This document shows, piece by piece, positions 1-10,026 of a stretch of DNA of 64,000 bases; positions within the stretch are counted from its first letter, which is position 1; the number at the start of each line of letters is the position of its first letter. Origin of the DNA: Cannabis sativa (taxonomy: Eukaryota; Streptophyta; Magnoliopsida; Rosales; Cannabaceae). Both the position numbers and the translations under genes were made by a program. The stretch spans positions 64,682,211 through 64,746,210 of the forward strand of contig NC_083604.1 of NCBI RefSeq assembly GCF_029168945.1. Reading direction: 5' to 3'. The notes under the pieces are model-generated. The model did not search any database. It had not been told where the DNA came from and was given only the letters and a program-made list of their open reading frames with translations.

Positions 1-1263
1 TTCAAGCTTTAATAGGGATTGAGAATTTGTGTGTAAAGCTTGTTGGGTGGTTTGCATAAACTGTTGTAGTGTATCCTCTAAAGATGGTTTTCTTTGTTGT
101 TGAGGATATGGCATATTAGGTTGGGCTTGACTCTGCTTGGGCGTGTTGTACTGGTGCCCTTGATTCATTGGAGGCTGGTTCTGTCTCCATGAAAAATTTG
201 GATGATTTCTCCAATTTGGATTGTAGGATTGAGAAAATGGGCTATCAGATGATTTCCCATAAGTTTGAAGAGCGTTCACTTCTTCAGAAAATGCCTCTTG
301 GTATATAGGCAATGATGGACATGACTGGGCACTATGACTTGTACTATAGCATAAGGAACAAATTTCATTCCTATGTATAGGAGTATTCATGGATTGACTT
401 AATGACATAGCTTCAACTCTCCTAGTTAGATTTGCTAATGATGTTTTAATATCTACGTCATCTTTGACATCGTAAATTCCACCTCTCTTAGGTGTGTTGG
501 AAGCTTTCGATCTAGGATCTTGGCAATTCCACTGTTGAGAATTTACAGAAAGATTCTCAAGAGACTCCCAAGCCTCATCCCCTCTAAATTGCAAAAATTT
601 TCCAGTGTGCATTGATTGTACTATTTGTCGGTTTGAGGGAGATAATCCATCATAAAAGTATTTTACCAATCTCCATTTTTCAAAACCATGGTGTGGACAT
701 TTTAGCAATAAATCTTTAAATCTTTCCCAACATTCATAAAATTCTTCGTGATCTTTCTGATAAAATTCGGAGATTTCTCTCCTAATATTATCCGTTTTAG
801 ACATTGGAAAAAATTTGGACAAAAATTTATTAACTAATTCATCCCAAGTAGAAATGGATCGGGCTGGGAGTGAATTTAACCAGGCTTTAGACTTATCTTT
901 TAATGAGAATGGAAAAAGTCTAAGCCTAACAGATTCATCAGAAAAATTTTGAAATCTAAAAGTAGAGCAAATTTCTAAAAAATCTTTTACATGCATGTAT
1001 GGATCCTCTTTACCTAACCCATAAAAAGATGGCAAAAGTTGAATTATGGAAGGTTTCAGCTCAAAATGTGTAGCATTTGTTTCAGGAAAAATAATGCATG
1101 ATGGTGGATTAGCAGAAATGGGAGAAAAATGATCAATAAGAGTTTTTTCTTCCACATTTACTTGATTTGGTTCCATGATGTCAGAATTTTCACTTTTAAT
1201 TTCAACCCACAATAATTTTCTTTTTACCAAACGATTTTTAGAATTTCGTTCCCAGCGAATCAT
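1..1263 (-). CDS. Athila-like gag polyprotein, N-terminal part, intact, partial at window edge
   Basis: The frame is open for 421 codons from the ATG at 1263 (MIRWERNSK) to the window edge. It encodes the capsid-like gag region, with phrases such as FSLKDKSKAWLNSLP, then [16 protein letters not shown] and CWERFKDLLLKCPHHG, roughly residues 60-220. A perfect CX2CX4HX4C zinc knuckle (CSLCYSTSHSAQSC) follows near residue 315, then a Gln/Pro/Asn-rich stretch. Gag packages the element's RNA into virus-like particles in the cytoplasm. A second ATG at 1176 (MEPNQVN) could be the true start, but the longer frame keeps coding-like codons. The absence of stops suggests a fairly young copy. Protease and pol, if present, lie outside the window. 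Confidence 0.85.
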   Translation of the reverse strand, partial: MIRWERNSKNRLVKRKLLWVEIKSENSDIMEPNQVNVEEKTLIDHFSPISANPPSCIIFPETNATHFELKPSIIQLLPSFYGLGKEDPYMHVKDFLEICSTFRFQNFSDESVRLRLFPFSLKDKSKAWLNSLPARSISTWDELVNKFLSKFFPMSKTDNIRREISEFYQKDHEEFYECWERFKDLLLKCPHHGFEKWRLVKYFYDGLSPSNRQIVQSMHTGKFLQFRGDEAWESLENLSVNSQQWNCQDPRSKASNTPKRGGIYDVKDDVDIKTSLANLTRRVEAMSLSQSMNTPIHRNEICSLCYSTSHSAQSCPSLPIYQEAFSEEVNALQTYGKSSDSPFSQSYNPNWRNHPNFSWRQNQPPMNQGHQYNTPKQSQAQPNMPYPQQQRKPSLEDTLQQFMQTTQQALHTNSQSLLKLE

Positions 1264-1662
1264 ACACCAAGTATCACAAAAATTAAAATAACATGAAAAA
1301 ATTAGGAGGCGGTGCCTACCATATAATTGCGTAAATAAAGACTGAATTTAAAATATAGCGGGAAATAAATAATATGTATATATTTGACAGAAATATAAAT
1401 ACTAATATTAATATATGTGCAGAAATAAAGACAAAATTTAAAATATAACGGGGAATAAATAATATGTATATATTTGACCGAAATATAAATATTAATATTA
1501 ATTATAATTTATAATATATAATTATATTAATAATATACTTTTCTTAATAGTTAAGTAATGTATATATAATAATAATATATAATTATAATAATAATATAAT
1601 ATAATATAAATTTATATATATAAATATAATTTAACAGTAAGTAACTTACGTTACTTACTGTA

Positions 1663-1693
<31 letters not shown>

Positions 1694-1819
1694 TATAATT
1701 ATATATATATATAAATCTTACTTCACTATTAAGAAACGTAATATATAATATATATAATATAATAACTAGTAGAAGAATTATACCAACCTGAATTAAAGTA
1801 GTTTTTCTTCTTGCAGTTT
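1264..1819 (-). other. AT-rich leader between PBS and gag
   Basis: This is non-coding, very AT-rich sequence. It includes two near-identical stretches (about 1339-1420 and 1425-1500) that share a GGGAATAAATAATATGTATA phrase. An inverted AAGTAACTTACGTTACTTAC-like palindrome lies near 1635-1665, and a TAA-repeat microsatellite at about 1666-1692. No gene is visible. Confidence 0.6.
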
Positions 1820-1835
1820 CCCGGCAACGGCGCCA
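1820..1835 (-). other. Primer-binding site, tRNA-Asp type
   Basis: On the minus strand this reads TGGCGCCGTTGCCGGG. It is complementary to the 3' end of plant tRNA-Asp (..CCCGGCAACGGCGCCA). It lies 6 bp inside the LTR end, as expected for priming of minus-strand DNA synthesis. Confidence 0.85.
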
Positions 1836-1841
1836 AAAACT

Positions 1842-3417
1842 TGTTGTATACCAAAATGGTACGTTTTACATTTATCAACTCGCAAGCGCATGAATCTTTA
1901 TTGTAGTATGGAGATTGTGAAGAACGAGGTCGAACCCATGGGAATTGCGTGAAATCAAAGAAAATACTTATTTAATCTAAGCTAATAAAACTCTAACCTA
2001 GTTCCGAAAATGGTGAGGTTTTTGGTAACAAAATAAAATAAAGTGTTTAAATGATAAAAATGACAGTAACAGATATTTTCAGAAATATTTTAGAATATTA
2101 TTAAGGGTTCAGAATCCACTTAAGTGTATATAAAAATATTTATGTTTATATTGATTCTCATAATTTAATCAGTAATCAAACCAATTATTTTCTAATAAAA
2201 AATAGATTTTCCTTCGCTTTAAAATTATAACTTCTAAGCATTAAATGTGAAACAATTTAATGTAAATACAAAAAATCAAAGAATATTATTTTTAATAAAA
2301 TATGGAACCAAGCATAAATAATTTCTAACTATCAAAAATACTTGATATTAAAGATGGAAGAAATTATTTTAAGAATCGAAAATCATAAGCATATATTGTA
2401 CTGAGAATCAAAATAAAAATAAATACTTAATTAAATACACTAGGTTTCATCGTCCTCCTTAATAATAAGGGAACTTAGAAACCCATAAGAAAATTAACTA
2501 AGAAAGCGGTAAACTAACACTAAGCGCTCTGAGCGTTTTCTCTAGATTTTTCTGTCTGGAACTGAAACTGTAACTGAATTCTAAAAACCTAAGCTTCTAT
2601 TTATAGAAGGGTAAAAGGACTAATACGCAATTAAACTTATTACAAATTGCATGTGGGTAAAATTGTAAATACAAAAAGTTAATTTCAGAGTGCCACGTGT
2701 CAAGCTCGGATTGGTGGCTTTGGTGTGCAACTTGACACGTGGCAAGAGGAGAGAAAGCCACCTTTTGGCTGAAGAGAATCGGACCAAACGAAGGCCAGCC
2801 GCAGGGGCATGGCGTGAGGCGCACGCACGGCTAGGGTGAGGCCGTGTGCCTCACGCGCGCGTGAAGAGGGAGAGGGCCAAATGGAGCTGCTGCTCCTGTT
2901 GCTTTTGCCGAGCCAATGGGAGAGCGCCACGTGGCGCTGATGTCGGCAGGGGAGAAGAAGAGGGCCAAATGGGCTTTTGTCCTTTTGTGCTCTCTTTTGG
3001 GCTTCAAAAATGCCATTTTTCATTGCTTTGGATCACATTTTTACTATTTTTCTTTTTCTTTTCCTTTCTTTTCACAAATGCTATTTTCTCAATCAAACAC
3101 AAACAAAATTAAATCCAAATAAAATATTTTCAACATAAAATATATCACAATAGTTTTAATGAAAATATTTATTTAAAATTTAATTAATTTGTATTTCTTT
3201 AAATAAATACAATGCATTTTCTTAACTTTTTATTTCTTTTTTTTTTTCAATTATGCCATAAATACTATTATTATTTATAAACAAAGATAAAATTAATCTT
3301 AAATAAAATATTTTCAATATAATAATATATTGCATTAATTTCTTGAAAATATTATAAAGAATTAATTTTATTTTGTATTTTTACACTATAAAATATGTAA
3401 TATTTTGGCATTTAACA
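1842..3417 (-). repeat. 5' LTR of the left Athila-type element
   Basis: On the minus strand it starts TGTTAAATGCC at 3417 and ends TACAACA at 1842, about 1576 bp. A TATA box (TATAAATA, minus strand) sits at 2598-2605. The upstream U3 part is locally GC-rich (2680-2990) and holds ACGTG-core motifs (CCACGTGTC, GACACGTGG). The small ORFs here are not convincing genes. There is no second LTR in the window to confirm the ends. Confidence 0.65.
2598..2605 (-). promoter_or_regulatory. TATA box of the left LTR
   Basis: TATAAATAGAAGC on the minus strand, in the right place to start element RNA toward gag. Confidence 0.5.
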
Positions 3418-4008
3418 GCTCTTCACACTGCTATACAGTCGTTCCTCGAACAAGAAAAAAATAAACCAGCCTACGAAATCCAAATGGACATTTTGTCTTG
3501 GTACGCTCCTCTAGAGGAGTGGCAAAAAATACTCTGGGATGAATGGGAAAAGGTTCGCAACAATCGACACGTCTTTGTTTATTCATCAGGACCACATGTA
3601 GCCAACATGATGAATTGCTATACGGTCTTCTTTATCAGTCTTAATGCAAAATTGGACGAGAACAAGAAAATAGTTTGCAATCCCACTTTTGAACTATACG
3701 GATCCCGGGAAGCACCTTTCAGAGAGCAAGATGTAGAGTACAGAGATCTCCAAAAGATTATCTTTGAGAAAAATCAGACTATTCCACCAGAAATTTGGCC
3801 AAGAATAGAAGATGATGCCCCATGGGAAATGTTCCCCTTAGATTATTCACAACGCATAGCAAGGGCTCTAAAAAAGTTCCAAATTTCTGAGAATAGTCAT
3901 AATCAGGTCCAAGCCCCTAAAGCAAAAAAGAAAAACTCATCACTATTCAAAGAAACAGACACTATGGGGGTCCTACTCCGTAAGACAAGCATTTTTGAAG
4001 ATTCATAA
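3418..4008 (+). pseudogene. 5'-truncated ORF of a possible endogenous pararetrovirus
   Basis: The frame is open from the LTR boundary at 3418 to a TAA at 4006-4008. The first 15 or so codons of the longer open frame belong to the LTR, so the native start is lost. The product (about 196 residues) has an aromatic and acidic middle (DILSWYAPLEEWQKILWDEW, then GPHVANMMNCYTVFFIS) and a Lys-rich stretch (PKAKKKNSSLFK). I do not recognise the domain. The pararetrovirus suggestion rests mainly on what follows: a second acidic ORF, then a TATA/AATAAA block like the terminal RNA region of caulimovirids. It could instead be an extra ORF of an unknown LTR element. Confidence 0.4.
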
Positions 4009-4017
4009 GATCCATAC

Positions 4018-4218
4018 ATGGACCAAGAAATCAACCAGGATCCCTATCTCTTTCAGTACAATGGATTAGAATGGGAGATCGTCTATTCTGATTATGATGC
4101 ATGTCCACCAGCTGGAAGTGATGAAGAAGATGAACCATCAGGTTGGCACCCACTTCAAGAAGACCCCAATTATGACTCAGACTACAATGCTGATCACGAG
4201 CCAATTATCGACCGCTAA
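4018..4218 (+). CDS. Short acidic ORF downstream of the truncated ORF, function unknown
   Basis: This 66-codon ORF starts with an ATG 9 bp after the previous stop, in the same frame. It may therefore be the C-terminal part of the same protein, separated by one stop. The product is strongly acidic (GSDEEDEPSGWHPL, then DPNYDSDYNADHEP). No known family was recognised. Confidence 0.35.
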   Translation: MDQEINQDPYLFQYNGLEWEIVYSDYDACPPAGSDEEDEPSGWHPLQEDPNYDSDYNADHEPIIDR

Positions 4219-4494
4219 TAAGAAGAACAAAAGAATTCCATATCTCCTATTTGTGTAAGATAGCAATAAGTGGAAAAATTCCTAATAGTCATGATGTTTG
4301 TAGGAATTTTTTCTTATCGTTTGGTGTTTTCTATGTTTGTCAGTTAGTCAGTTTGTCCATTTGTTGTCAGACTGTCTTTTTCTCCGTTTGTCATTTTGTT
4401 GGTTTGTCCTTTTGTTGTCAGAGTGTCCTTTTGTGTGTTTGTTTGCTTGTAGGAAATTTCTAGGAAGTTTCCTATTTTGTATTGTACTTCATGT

Positions 4495-4560
4495 AAATGG
4501 CTATATATAGAGCCATCCTTTTCATTGTAAGGACATCAGAAAACTTTCTACTAAATAAAT
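4495..4560 (+). promoter_or_regulatory. TATA plus closely following AATAAA, pararetrovirus/LTR-like
   Basis: A TATATATAG box at about 4501-4509 is followed by TTCATTGTAAGGACATCAG and then AATAAA at about 4553. A start signal with a poly(A) signal some 50 bp later is the arrangement of terminally redundant caulimovirid RNA and of LTR R regions. The following 230 bp (4560-4790) look like an untranslated leader with no long ORF. Confidence 0.4.
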
Positions 4561-4799
4561 TTCTAGTGTTCTTCTCTCAAAATGTTCTTTTAAATTTTCT
4601 TTAAGAGATTTCCGAGATAGTGATAGTGTGCATTATGGGTCATACTTAATAGATATTACTGTTATGAGTTAGGTATCACTCAAGTGTAAAGATACTAAGC
4701 AATTTATCCTTCATAATCGTAAGTCACACTGCAGAGTCGTAAGTCGTGCTGATTCTTGTGAGAACTTGCTCAAGTTGTCTTTCACCTTGATGATGCTTA

Positions 4800-5125
4800 G
4801 CTTATAGCAGGAACCCTACTGGTCAATTTTGATCCTATCTGTCGTCTTCTCAAATGTTGATGTTGATAATAACTTTGTGAATAATTTTGCAGGATTGACA
4901 CTTGATTGAATTTGTTGAACACCAATATGAATTTTCTTGAAATGTATAAAGAAGAATTTGGTGAAATGTGTTCTAGTTCTATCTCCTTCAATGTACCCTC
5001 CTTTTAGTTGAGCAATGTAAGTAGTATTATCTTCATAGAGAACTGCTTGTGTGCTTTATAGAATGCAATTCATATGTTTTCCAAATATGCTATGTCAATG
5101 ATCTCACTCCCACACATTCTCTACT
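4800..5125 (-). pseudogene. Copia pol remnant: C-terminal RNase H
   Basis: Read on the minus strand with frame changes, it matches the end of Copia RNase H: FYEASRECV, then VLYEDNTTYIAQLKGGYIEGDRT, then FFFIHFKKIHIGVQQIQSS, then LFTKLLSTSTFEKTTDRI and a stop. In-frame stops and shifts make it non-functional. It is older than the 6767-36604 element that split this neighbourhood. Confidence 0.7.
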
Positions 5126-5139
5126 TGCTTCATAAAATA

Positions 5140-5490
5140 CAGGTATGTTAACATGATTTAAAGTTTCCTCGTTAAAAATCTTGTCAGAAAAATCCAGTGG
5201 GACAAAGTCTGAGCTAAGGAAAAAGAGTACATATTCATAAGTATTTGCAAGTTGCCTCGTTAAAAACCTTGCCAGGAAAACCCAGTGGGACAAAACCTAA
5301 CATGATTTAAAGTTTCCTCGTTAAAAATCTTGTCAGAAAAATCCAATGGGACAAAATCTGAGCTAAGGAAAAAGAGTACATATTCATAACTATTTGCAAG
5401 TTGCCTCGTTAAAAATCTTGCCAGGAAAACCCAGTGGGACAAAACCTGAGCTAAGGGAAAAAGAGTGCAACATGAATATGTCTCCCCCTC
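5140..5490 (-). repeat. Four reiterated copies of a Copia 3'-UTR-like motif
   Basis: A motif reading TTTTGTCCCACTGGGTTTTC then CTGGCAAGG on the minus strand occurs four times (about 5160, 5250, 5305 and 5400). Spacers of similar sequence (AGCTCAGATTTTG.., CTCTTTTTCC) separate the copies. A GAGGGGGAGA polypurine run follows at about 5478-5490. Such motifs normally lie downstream of Copia pol; here they lie upstream of the RNase H remnant on the same strand, so the element has been rearranged. Confidence 0.6.
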
Positions 5491-5499
5491 ATGCACATA

Positions 5500-6766
5500 T
5501 GATCCATAATTCTTTTGGTGATAATATATCTCATAAGATTATTGTTGACTCTTCCATATACTATCTATGATCATATATTTTCTATAACTCTTCCAGAGTA
5601 TATGTTAACTTCTAAATTATTGAGGGGTTCCTGCAACATCAATATTTATCCAACTAATTGTATCATTCATGTGCGTATACAATTTTGTTTATACTAAAAT
5701 TTAACATTTCAAGTAGATATAAACATAACACATTAATGATAATATAAATTTTCATTTGTGATAATGATGGTACTCCAAGACCATATATTTGTTCCATCTT
5801 GTTGTATGATCTTAATTTCCTTATCAAATGATCATATATCTATAATTCTTGATGCTGCATATGAAGTACTTCAGGACTTCTCTACTAATGAACAAACTTT
5901 ATACATTTAATATTTCTCAATATACAAAAGAAATAAAAATTTGTTCTTCTATTAATTAAAAACTATTCAAGAGTCTATCACAACACATAATTTACGAATT
6001 TATACTGCATAGACAACCATACGTATTTTTCAAACAATAATTTACTTACATGTCTTTATTTCATAAAAAGATCTTTGTCATATAGTGCGCGCGACTTTGA
6101 ATTTATATCATTTAAGACATGTATTAAATTCTTCTAGATTTTTTAGATAAGGCTTATTTTAAATTCTCACTATATTAGAAGCTCCAAATAAATAACTTTT
6201 TGTTGCAACATTTATGTGACGCTTATAAATCCTCATAAAATATATTCCAGGCTATAATCAAATCATGATTATATTTTTTCAATATTTAAGCCTTACTTTA
6301 ATCAATCTCATGTCCATGCAAATTTTGTACAACAATTTATTATGTACAAATACATATATACAAATTTCTCATTATAAATATTTATTTGCACACCCTACAG
6401 TCTTACTTCACTTTATGCAAGTAAACTTGCCTAGACTGCGTCATAATATTTTGGTCAAAAACAAACTGTATGTCGATGATTCTCGACAAATCTAATACCA
6501 TGATCCTTGCTATCTCATGTTATTTTATTGCATATGCAAACATTCAATATCTATTGTCGATTCAATATATGATAATTTCCTCCCATATTGACATAACTTA
6601 TAAAGATCTCTTTAAATTACATATTTTTTAAATATGTTTATCATTTATAGTTACCTATATAGAATCACTTCAGGGATTCAATTATGATCAAATGTGTTGT
6701 GGCCAACTTCTTTTGGGAGTCTCTTCTAGAGTACCGTTTTCATCACAGTTATTATTTTTAAATCAT
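5500..6766. other. AT-rich sequence without recognisable genes
   Basis: Probably decayed retrotransposon non-coding DNA. It continues at 36605 on the far side of the inserted element, as the ATCAT target duplication shows. The short ORFs are not convincing. Confidence 0.5.
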
Positions 6767-7436
6767 TGTTGACTTCACTTTTAGCCAACAACAATGAGTC
6801 TATTTTATAAGTGATAAACGATATGTAGTAACAAATATATGATAAAGCAATAATAAGACACATGAGTTTTATAGAGGTTCAGCCCCGAACAGTTCGGTAA
6901 TAGCCTAATCCTCGTTATTTGTATTGACTTAAGATCAAAGAGAAAGATTCCTTTTCTTATAGCTCTTACAACAGTATCTCTGAATATATAATTCTTAGAT
7001 AATAGTATAGTCTTAGCTTAGCTGCTATTCGACCGATCCCCTGCCCAGTGAACATGCATCACTATTTATAGGGCTAGGAAGCTTGAGGAGGAAGAGTTTC
7101 CTCTCTCGTTACAATGCGTATAAACAGAAAGATCGTGGGATCAATGCTGAATGCAAGGATTGTGGGATTGGGGCTGAATACACTGATTGTGGGATCGTGT
7201 GTATTCCATATCCACGTAAATTGATCCCTGAGTTATAGGGATTGAGCTGATGACTCAGGATGCAAAAACTGAATTCGCTAAGTGTTGATTGCCCTGCGCG
7301 GGTCGCTGAATATCTTGCTTTGGGCATGCCAGTGAGGCATCCTGCTCGGCCTGTCTTCTTGAGCAGATGTTCCAAGTGGACTCCACGTGTTACAATTCTT
7401 GTGATGCCACGTCAGAGTGCAAAAATTGGGATAACA
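6767..7436 (-). repeat. 3' LTR of the Tat-group element
   Basis: 670 bp; the minus strand runs from TGTTATCCC to GTCAACA. It contains a minus-strand TATAAATA at 7063-7070. It differs from the partner LTR at many scattered positions, often at CG sites, which suggests an old insertion. Confidence 0.92.
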
Positions 7437-7450
7437 TTTGCCCCCCAAGT
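7437..7450 (-). other. Polypurine tract of the Tat-group element
   Basis: On the minus strand ACTTGGGGGGCAAA directly abuts the 3' LTR, where plus-strand DNA synthesis would be primed. Confidence 0.8.
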
Positions 7451-7740
7451 TTGTACGGGACTTCCGAAATTGCGTGCAAACTTCATCCGAGCTGATTCTG
7501 CCTTTGGATGGGGACACGTGTTGAGCGTGACCATTTGAGACTCGATGTGAAGCTGACTGGGCGTCCCTACGGTTTTCAGCTAATAAATGCTCTGACAATT
7601 AATATTTCAAAATCCGATTTTCTCTCTCCACGGCTAACGGTTGCACTCAATTACTTTTGATTTCCCATATTCGTTTTTAAGGCGGAAAGCTGAGGCGTTT
7701 GAGGTCTCTTTGAGACAATTACCTCTCTTCGTGACTTGCC

Positions 7741-7748
7741 TATAAATA
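7741..7748 (+). promoter_or_regulatory. TATA box facing the antisense ORF
   Basis: TATAAATA on the plus strand lies inside the element, outside the LTR, about 680 bp before the ATG of the antisense ORF. A GTAAGT donor-like site in the leader near 7903 could start a leader intron. This suggests the antisense gene has its own promoter. Confidence 0.5.
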
Positions 7749-8645
7749 CCCACAGCATTGACACATAAACTCATTTCATCACCCTTCTTTGCTAAGTAAG
7801 CTTCATAGTGCAAAGAAAATTTCTTAACTTCAAAGTCGCCGAAGTGTCTTCATACAAGCTGCTTGTTGGATAGACGTCGTTCGAACCTAGACATTCGAAT
7901 CTTGAGTAAGTTTCTGATTTCCTTTATGCTTATCTTTGCATGTTTACATTTGGAATGCTGCTTCTACTGTGCTGTAGGAAAATGTTTAAGAAACCGTAGG
8001 CTTAGAAACCTCTACGATTTTTTTTCCATCATGTCTTCATGTAGTTTTACAGCCTTAATGCTTGTTTCTGAACTGCATAACGTCCGTCTTTCATCTTGCT
8101 TATTCTAAGCTTCATGAAATTTTTTGCCCTAACTCAAGAAAATTTTCAACTTCTTGAGTTTTGACTTTTCTTTGAACATAGTCGTTATTTAATCTGTTGA
8201 GTACTCCTGGTCGGCATATTTGCTTGTTTATTATTCGATATTCCGGCCAAACACTCATCTCGTGTGTTGTCTTTTGTTGATGAACTCAAGTGAGTCTTAG
8301 GAACTTGGACATCGGATTGACCATGATCTGCTTCAACTTCTGCACGAGGATCAACCTCGTCTTCGTTCCAGTCCTCCTTCCTCTAACGAAGGACATTCAT
8401 CTAGCCCTATACCCTGCCATAGAATGATGGCTCGTACAAAGAAAACCACGCCTCTGGCTGACGCAACTGATCCTCAAGTGGCTCGGCTTACCACTTTGCC
8501 CAGTGCTGAACAGGATCCGGCCGTCTAGATGGAGGAGGATCGTGAAGGGGACACTGAGGTCCAAGAGATTGAGGAGCTGGAGGATGTGCGTCCTGGCAGT
8601 CCCTCCGAGGCGGACGAGGAGGAAGAGGTTGAACCCCCAAACTAC

Positions 8646-9876
8646 TGTTAGGCTATTTTTAGCCTATATTTTGGATCAAATTTATGATCGCTTTTCACTT
8701 TTTTAGGACGGAATTACGCTTGATTTCTATGTTTTCAGGTTCTTAGGAATAACAGAGGTCTCGGGATGCAAAAGTACAGTAAAAGACGAGCGGAGCCAAG
8801 AAAAACACCAATTTGAGGCGTGACGCATTTCTGGTCGCGGCTAGATAAGTGTGGTCGCGACTATATCTCGAAGGCATAATGCCAATTTTTTCATGCTCCA
8901 GTCGCCGCGGTGAGGTACACTCTCGCCGCGGCCATAGTGGAATTACAGAGACGTATTTTTAGAGGCTTATCTGGCTGCGGCGAGATCCCGTACGGTCAGG
9001 GGAAAAATCATCTGAAAAACCCTAAAAATCACTTATAAATAAAAAATTGCGATTGGAAATCAGGGGAGGCGATTTGGAACCCTAAAACACAGCAGAAAGC
9101 GACAGGAAGAGCAGAAGAAATCAAAGTGAAGATCCCAAATCATTCCACCAACAGTTTCTTTCTCTATTCCTCTTTAATTTCTTTATGTTGAATATTGTTA
9201 TAGGAATGGTTATGGATTTATTTCTGAACTAAATTTCCCATTTAGGGAGGATGATGATTGTTGTTTAAAGTTTTTACCTAGTTAATGCATAATTGCCATT
9301 CCTCCATTCTTGATTGTGAAATTATGTATATTTGGGTTTAATTCCATGTGTAAGCTTGATCACCTTCTACATGTTCTATGATCTTAATTCAAAATCCAAA
9401 AAGTTAGAATTGAGAATGCTAAAATTGGATAATCGATGTTCTATGTGAAACGAGAGTATTCACATGACTTATGTGACAAGTAGATTATTGCTTAATGCTG
9501 ATTTCATGTTAGTTTAATTAAGAGATTAATTAGAGAACATGTGATTTAGAACCTAAAAGATCTGAAAAGAGTTAGGTTAATTTATAATCTGTCATTCACT
9601 TCAAGAAAATGATAGCAATTAGGCATTAATAATTAGGTAAACAAACAACAGGATTCTCCTCCCTATTATCTCATCTTGCTTGACTTTCACTTGTGTTATT
9701 TAAGTTTTCTGAATTACTTTCATTCTGTTTCAATCATAAAAACTTTTGATTTGCCAAATAGAATTATAAGTATAATTTAGTAGTAATTAATCCAATTCCC
9801 TGTGGTTCGGCCTCTCTCGCGTGAGTATACTACTTGATTGCGTGCACTTGCGTAGTATTCAATAATTTTCGCTACA
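8646..9876 (+). repeat. 5' LTR of Athila derivative copy 1
   Basis: 1231 bp, TGTTAGGC to GCTACA. Compared with its 3' partner it lacks 21 bp near 8986 (CTACAACTTGGCCGCGG.. in the partner), which accounts exactly for the length difference. Confidence 0.9.
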
Positions 9877-9883
9877 AGTTTTT

Positions 9884-9901
9884 TGGCGCCATTACCGGGG
9901 A
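9884..9901 (+). other. PBS of Athila derivative copy 1, mutated
   Basis: TGGCGCCATTACCGGGGA. It matches the tRNA-Asp-type site of copy 2 except for two G-to-A changes. Confidence 0.8.
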
Positions 9902-10026
9902 ATTGTATAAAGATTGATATTACACAAAATTATACTAACTTCTACGTTGGTTTATTTTTCTTGCTAATTACTAATCTCTTTCTTGCAATATTTTCTTTAT
10001 CTATTTCAGGAATCTTAAGTGTATTC

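Larger units (their letters stand above)
1..3417 (-). mobile_element. Athila-type Ty3 LTR retrotransposon, left part outside window
   Basis: The element reads on the minus strand: 5' LTR (1842-3417), primer-binding site (1820-1835), AT-rich leader, then an open gag frame running off the left edge. The gag resembles the Athila-type gag proteins elsewhere in this window. The right LTR boundary is taken at 3417: the minus strand there starts with TG, and a different coding sequence begins at 3418. The target duplication cannot be tested because the other end is outside the window. The U3 region and leader are unlike those of the two other Athila copies, so this is a different family. Confidence 0.8.

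Noticed and set aside
1660..1700. TAA repeats as a functional element
   Set aside because: An ordinary microsatellite in an AT-rich leader.
2597..3122. Cluster of ORFs in the GC-rich part of the left LTR
   Set aside because: They overlap each other on both strands, with low-complexity products; explained as LTR U3.
4797..4991. 64-residue minus-strand ORF
   Set aside because: Wrong frame; the adjacent frame gives recognisable Copia RNase H residues.
5140..5490. CRISPR-like array because of regular repeats
   Set aside because: Repeats are long, diverged and match a known Copia UTR motif; this is plant nuclear DNA.
7109..7598. Overlapping ORFs on both strands
   Set aside because: They fall in the Tat-group LTR and adjacent non-coding DNA, without recognisable domains.
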